Assembly (NCBI GenBank): GCA_963565915.1
Contig: OY751487.1
Location: 4,030,001 to 4,094,000, forward strand
Source of the DNA: Entoloma clypeatum
Lineage: Eukaryota > Basidiomycota > Agaricomycetes > Agaricales > Entolomataceae
DNA: 64,000 nucleotides
Direction of reading: 5' to 3'
The notes beneath the pieces are model-generated. The model made no database searches. It saw only the letters and a program-made list of their open reading frames with translations, and was not told the origin of the DNA. The position numbers and the translations under genes were made by a program. Shown piece by piece: positions 58,408 through 64,000 of this stretch (the first letter of the stretch is position 1; the number at the start of each line of letters is the position of its first letter).

Positions 58408-58787
58408 GGACCACATCATATCTTTTACTTATCGGCCTGACTCTGCGCCCTCTTACGAACTTACTATGTCCAATGTCTACTTTCGCAACCTTCAATTCCC
58501 AGTCTGACTCATTACATTACTTTGTCATCCCCTTTAGTATACTTCGCTCCCGTGCTGACTCGCTTTCCGCAGTCAGCTTACTCACTGTACATAGCCTTCC
58601 ACAGTCGCCTTACTCATGCGCACTGCCTTCCGCAGTACTGACTCATCCGCTATCGCCTATAGTCAGTACCTATATAAACCTCTTGTACTGTAGTAGATTC
58701 CTTAGATTTAGCAATCACATTGCTCTTCGCCTTTCCACTTCCTGCATACTCTGCCCGAACCTTGGAACGGTTTGTTAAGCATAACAA
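58386..58787 (+). repeat. Gypsy3 5' LTR (predicted)
   Basis: TGTTACAGACTC to AAGCATAACA, inverted ends TGTTA/TAACA, TATATAAA box at 58671-58678. The right end is supported by the self-primer site starting 2 nt later. The left end is less certain because the partner LTR is outside the window. Confidence 0.5.
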
Positions 58788-58789
58788 GT

Positions 58790-58800
58790 TGCTAAATCTC
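58790..58800 (+). promoter_or_regulatory. Gypsy3 self-priming primer-binding site
   Basis: TTGCTAAATCT is the exact complement of AGATTTAGCAA at 58704-58714, which lies 33 nt after the TATA box. It has the same geometry as in Gypsy2, with a different sequence. Confidence 0.6.
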
Positions 58801-58846
58801 GTTAGGTTCGCCCAGAGCGAAGAGAGCAACTATCAGACGAGTCAAG

Positions 58847-60444
58847 ATGTCGCGCTTCTTTGAAGACTTCACCAGTAACCCATTCAGCACGCCAGAAGCC
58901 CGACAGGAGGAGCTAAGTCCTCGAGACAGTATTGATTTTACGCTTATCCAGCAGTACATCGAATCGGAGATCTGTCGCATCCTACAGCAGGTGCTTGATG
59001 AAGAACTAGACAACGACGAGCATCGCCCCCACAGCGAGATAGCAGAGAGCATCCATCTTGCTCGGCAACACCAGATCGCGTGTTACAATGCCCAACAGAA
59101 CGAACTCGAAAGCCTTCGCGTTCAAGAAGGACCTCAGACAGGTCAGATCACAGAGATCAGAGAGTTTATTGGTGTCCAGACAACCGTTATCAGAAGATTG
59201 ATTAGGACGCTCACATCGAGATGTCCCAGAACCACATCATCATGTCTTACTCGAAGCAGCAGATCTACGCCCACTTCACCACCGAAGAACAACAGACTGA
59301 GTACAACTGTTGGGCACGAAATGAGAGACTTGACCCCTTCTCGCGACCAACAGACGTGCAGGAACAGAGATTCCTTAGAGATTTACAGAGGAAATACTCT
59401 GAACGTTTTGCCACCAATTCCGCTGACAAGTCCCCTGACGAATTTACTTTTGACTCCGCGCAGTCAGATATCAAACAGATGCCTAGAACAGGGACTCATT
59501 TTCAATCCTTACCTGTATCCTGAACCCCATCTTCATTCCAACAACCTGACCCCTCTTCTCCTCCGCAGACTCTAGACATGGCAGAAGCTCCGGCAGTACA
59601 AACAATGGATACATCCAAGATCATCAAGAATCCTGGGATGTTCAAGGACAGACACACCTTTGACGAGTGGTGGAAAGCCACCAAACTATACATCAGGTTC
59701 CAAAAGAGCCTCACAGATGATCAGAAGATTATTGCAGTACTATCCTGCATGATGGAAGGGTCCGGCAGGCACTGGGCCAGTAACAAGTTAGATGCTCTTG
59801 CTGTTGACAATGAGAACATCACCTGGCTAGGTTTTTCCGATGATATCGCCACACGATTCTCCATTGCCAACAAATCGGTCGCTGCCAAAGCAAGACTCGA
59901 AGTCCTGAAACAAGAGAAACGCACCGTTGACAAATTTTTGGATGAATTTGAAGAGCTCTTGAAGCTGTCAAACCTTGGCGAAGAAACTGGGAAATACATC
60001 CTAGAAAAGAACGTCAACCACAGAATCTCTGAACAAGTGGCTAGTGATGGCAAGACGTACACCGATTACGCAAAGGAGATCTGAAACAAAGGACGACAGA
60101 TGGAAGGACATGCACTGGTCATCCGAGGTGGCAGCGACATGCACACTGGATCGGGTACCACTTATGGTGGTCAGAGCAAGGCCATGGAGATCGACAAAGC
60201 AGGAGTAGCCTGTTGCTACAACTGTCAATGCTTCGGTCATCTGGCTAAAGACTGTAGCGCTCCAAAGAAGAAAGATGGTCGCAAGTGTTTCAACTGTGAC
60301 CAAGAAGGCCATATCGCGCGCAACTGCCGCAAGCCAAAGAAGAACTCCGGAAGGGTTAGGAAGGTGTCTGAGGAAGATGCCGAGAATGATGAAACCACAA
60401 TCTTAGAAGCCGACGAGAAGGATTTTCCCAAAGGGTCCGATTAA
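58847..60444 (+). pseudogene. Gypsy3 gag region
   Basis: MSRFFEDFTSNPFSTPEARQ opens a charged N-terminal region. It seems to continue in another frame from 59221 (SQNHIIMSYSKQQIYAHF) to a stop at 59521-59523. Next is a capsid-like frame from 59578 (MAEAPAVQTMDTSKI..HTFDEWWKATKLYIRFQ) to TGA at 60082-60084. In the same frame follow two CCHC knuckles, CYNCQCFGHLAKDC and CFNCDQEGHIARNC, and a stop at 60442-60444. Whether the first two frames belong to one protein is unclear. Confidence 0.75.
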
Positions 60445-60483
60445 ACGACGCTAAGTCGCGACCCTTATCTATTAAACGGACTT

Positions 60484-63400
60484 GCTTGCCTTGTATGACT
60501 GCAGACAATAGAACCTATGTCATCCCTGCCAAGCGAGCCGCTGCGTCGACTAAGATTGTGAAGGGAGATAAACCTCCGAAAAGATGAGAGATCAGGCTGT
60601 TAGCTCAGCTCAAAACACAACGAGGACCAAAGGTTATCCGACCTGAGGTTGACAGCGGATGTGAATGCACATGCATCCATCCCAGAATAGTACGCGAACA
60701 GAACCTCCCCACATGAGGAATACCACCCATAGCAATTCTAAATGCAGATGGATCACCAAATCGACAACAGAAAGCGAACCAACTTGCCGAAGTCAAACTG
60801 GATTTGGGAGCACATCAGGAAACCATGGAAGCAATGGTACTGGACATTGGGAGAATGGACATGCTCTTGGGACATGACTGGTTGGTACACCACAACCCCA
60901 CAATCAATTGGACAACCGGTGCGGTAACATTTAACCGATGCCCAACAACATGTCGAACCAAACACTCGGATTTCAGGGTTAACCTTGATGGTCGCAAACA
61001 CCAGGTTCGCATGGTTGAGGTGCGCGACAAAGATGCACCCAAAAAGTCGGATCAGAAATGGAAACCTGGAGACCCTATTTTGGAAGCTGTCACTCCCACA
61101 CCACCTCCCACAACCAAACGACCCTCATATGTTGAACGATTTGCTCATCTCTTCGAGAAGGAGAACTTTGATAAGATCCCAAAGGAGAGAGAATGGGACC
61201 ATGGTATCGAACTTACACCGGACGCACCAAAGGAACTAGGGGGAAATACATATCCTATGACGCAAAAAGAATTGGACGCATTCATTGACGAGGGTCTAGC
61301 AACAGGAAAGATCCGCCCGTCCAAATCCCCTTATGCCTCCCCTTGCTTCTTCATCAACAAGAAGGATGGCTCCAAACGATTGGTACAAGATTACCGCATG
61401 GTCAATAAATTCACGGTCAAACACAAGTTCCCACTCCCACGAATATCCGATCTCTTGGACGTACTGAAAGATGCAGTCTACTTCAATAAAATGGACATCA
61501 TGTGGAGCTATAACAACGTCCGGATTAAGGAGGGCGATGAATGGAAAGCTGCCTTCCTCACCAGTCGAGGATTGTTTGAACCATTGGTCATGTTTTTCGG
61601 TCTTTGCAACTCCCTGGGAACGTTCTCTCGAATGATGGCTAGTCTATTCCGGGACCAGATCCGCCAATGTATCTGCATGATCTACATGGATGACATCGTG
61701 GTTATTGGTAAAACCAAGGAAGAACTCACGTGAAACACCAAAGAAATACTACAGATCCTATCGGACAATGATTTCTTCCTAAAGGAGAAGAAGTGTTTAT
61801 GGGAAGTAATGAAATGTCCTATATTGGGATATGTGGTTGGTGAGGGATGTGTTGAGATGGAAACTGAGAAGGTGGATACAATTCAAAACTGGCGAGCACC
61901 CACATCAAAAAAGGAAGTTCAGAAGTTCCTTGGATTTGCTAACTTCTATCGACGTTTTATTGAAGAGTACTCAAACATCGCAAAACCTCTCACCGTGCTC
62001 ACAGGCGGTACGGCATTTACTTGGGGAACAACAGAGCAGCAAGCTTTTGAAGGTCTCATACAGGCAATTACATCGGCACCAGTCTTGGCATTACCGAAAC
62101 CAGAGGGACAGTTCAGGGTTGAAACTGATGCATCAGGCTATGCAATTGGAGCAGTACTCTCTCAGAAGCAAGACAACAAATGGCACCCCATCGTGTTCTT
62201 GTCACGGACCATGTCCGCAGCCGAACAAAATTACGAGATATACGACAAAGAACTCCTGGCAGTCATGGAAGCATTAAAAGATTGAAGACACTATCTGCTC
62301 AAAGCCAGGGAACGTTTCGAAATTTTGACCGATCACAAGAACCTGGAATATTTCCGTCGACCTCAGGACCTGAATCAACAACAGCGACGCTGGAAAATGA
62401 AGTTACAAGACTATGATTTTGAATTATGGCATGTGCCCGGCAAGACCAATGTGAAAGCGGACATCCTGTCGCGCTTACCCTGGTATGAAGTGGAACTCGA
62501 ACCACAGGACAGTGACCAAATGCTCAAGGAGGGACTATTCTTGAAACGGTTGGAATCAGAAGATGTGGTACAAATGGAGATGTTCACGGAGGAACAATTC
62601 TTTGAAGGGGGTGAGACATCTGATTCCATCAAAATTGGAAACATCACAACCATCGAAAACCCATGGATCGCACGCATCAAGGCTTCGAACCGCATGGAGA
62701 CAGAAGTAGTGCAGGGTCTAAAAAAGAATCCTCATTGGTATCAGCAAGAGAATGGGATCACCTATGCAGGAGAACGAGTCTATGTCCCGCCAGATCCACA
62801 ATTACGACAAGAATTGATGTTCGAGTCACACAATGCACCAGTGGCTGGACATCCAGGACAGTACCGGACACATGAACTCCTCACTCGCACCTACTGGTGG
62901 CCTACCATACTGCATGATGTGAAGAAGTACGTGAAGGTTGCGACACTTGTCAACGCAACAAGATTAACTGACAAAAGCGACATGCTCCGCTACATCCCCA
63001 TGCAGCACCAAGTCACCCATGGGAAGACATAGGAATCGATGTCATGGGACCGATACCAGAATCTGATGGAAAAAATGCAATTCTGGTCATCACGGATAGA
63101 CATTCGAAGATGCTTCACCTCATTCCGACAACCATGGAATTATCAGCTGAAGGATTAGCCAAGATCTATCGGGATCAGATATGGAAGCTTCATGGGATCC
63201 CCAAGAAGATCATCAGCGATAGGGGACCGCAGTTCGCCGCAAAGTTCATGGAGATACTCTGCCGCATGCTAGGGATCAAGAGGAACCTGTCCACCGCATA
63301 CCACCCACAGACTGATGGACAGGCCGAGCGATCACATCAGGAGATGGAAGTGTTCTTGCAAAACTTTGTCAACCATCTACAGGATGATTGGGCTGAATGG

Positions 63401-64000
63401 ATCGCAATCGCAGAGTTCCAGTACAATGACAAAGAACATCAGGCAACGAAGCACACCCCATTCTACCTCAACTACAGTTTACATCCTTGGAAGGGAGAAC
63501 TCGTGTTAGAAGATACTAATCCAGCTGCCAACGACTTCTTGAAAAAACTCAAACAGGCATGAGAAGAAGCCAATGCAGCACTGAAACAAGCACAGGATCA
63601 GATGAAGAAGACAGTTGATACACGGCGAAGTCCATCTCGGAACTACCACATCGGAGACAAGGTGTGGCTGGAAGGGACTAACATCAGGATCGATCGCCCC
63701 TCAAAGAAACTTGATGCACTCCGACATGGACCATTCAAAGTCCTAGAGAAGAAAGGAGCTAGCGCGTACCTTCTCGATCTTCCGAAGACTTGGAAGATGA
63801 TTCACCCTGTGTTCAACGAGACCCTGTTGTCACCATATGAAACTCCGAAGTACGCCATCCAGAAAAAGAAACCAGCCCCTGATCCAATCATTGTCGAAGG
63901 ACGAGAAGAGTACCATGTGTCTATGATCCTAGACTCTCGAAAGTTCCGCGGAAAGATCCAGTACCTTGTCCAGTGGGAAGGATATGGTCCAGAAGAGAAT
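60484..64000 (+). pseudogene. Gypsy3 pol: protease, RT, RNase H, integrase, partial chromodomain
   Basis: The protease Asp-Ser-Gly is visible as EVDSGCECTCI near 60650. RT has KKDGSKRLVQDYRMVNKFT and active site MIYMDDIVVIGK. RNase H has VETDASGYAIGAV and LTDHKNLEYF. Integrase has NAPVAGHPGQYRTHELL, VITDRHSKMLH, SDRGPQFAAKF and TDGQAERSHQE. The chromodomain start ([13 protein letters not shown]) runs into the window edge. Stops lie at 61731-61733, 62283-62285, 63030-63032 and 63560-63562, plus frameshifts. The Cys pair of the integrase zinc domain is disturbed (VATLVNATRL). Confidence 0.85.

Larger units (their letters stand above)
58386..64000 (+). mobile_element. Gypsy3: second chromovirus family, degraded, runs off the window
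   Basis: A 5' LTR, self-primer site, gag with two zinc knuckles, protease, RT, RNase H, integrase and a chromodomain are in order; the 3' end lies outside. The sequence is unrelated at DNA level to Gypsy0-2. Reading frames are broken by several stops, many of them TGA, so this copy is inactive. Confidence 0.85.

Overview
The window is fungal nuclear DNA, most likely from a mushroom-forming basidiomycete (Agaricomycetes). The evidence is very high intron density with introns mostly 47-60 nt, a DNMT1-type methyltransferase with an RFD-BAH-BAH-catalytic layout, a tandem pair of kexin genes, an HNH-domain protein of a type common in mushrooms, and chromodomain Ty3/gypsy plus Ty1/copia retrotransposons. 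I assembled exons by hand from splice sites, reading frame and family conservation, so they are models without transcript support.

Left part (1-21971), compact housekeeping block. It holds the 3' end of a POT1-like telomere protein (+), two tandem kexin-like Golgi proteases (+), MCM7 (-), a DNMT1-like DNA methyltransferase (+), a small Ecm15/UPF0045 thiamine-binding-type protein (-), an Irs4-like EH-domain protein (+), ATG9 (-) and an HNH-domain protein (-). Two head-to-head pairs have only 52 bp (MCM7/DNMT) and 42 bp (Ecm15/Irs4) between start codons. Tiny exons occur: one of 5 nt in the Ecm15 gene and one of 17 nt in the methyltransferase gene.

Middle (23023-57352), a nest of retrotransposons four levels deep. 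Gypsy0 (+) was split by Copia1 (+), which was split by Gypsy1 (-). Gypsy1 was split twice, by Copia2 (+) and by Gypsy2 (+), and Gypsy2 was split by Copia3 (-). Five of the six insertions have perfect 5-bp target duplications (CTTTG, CACAC, CCGTG, CAAAA, CTCTT). Copia2 and Copia3 keep uninterrupted 1575-codon polyproteins. The outer layers are decayed, largely by CpG to TpG/CpA change and CGA to TGA stops, which fits methylation of repeats by an enzyme like the one encoded at 9.5-14.7 kb.

The gypsy family has three notable features. A 12-nt site just after the 5' LTR is complementary to the predicted 5' end of its own transcript, as in Tf1-type self-priming. A poly-A slippery site overlaps the gag stop. 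A spliced gene encoding a coiled coil plus a Zn2Cys6-spaced cysteine cluster lies antisense between the chromodomain and the 3' LTR, in both copies that retain this region.

Right end (57353-64000). A possible tRNA-derived SINE comes first, then an unidentified 156-codon ORF cut by the LTR of a second, decayed chromovirus (Gypsy3). Gypsy3 also has an 11-nt self-priming match and runs off the window inside its chromodomain.
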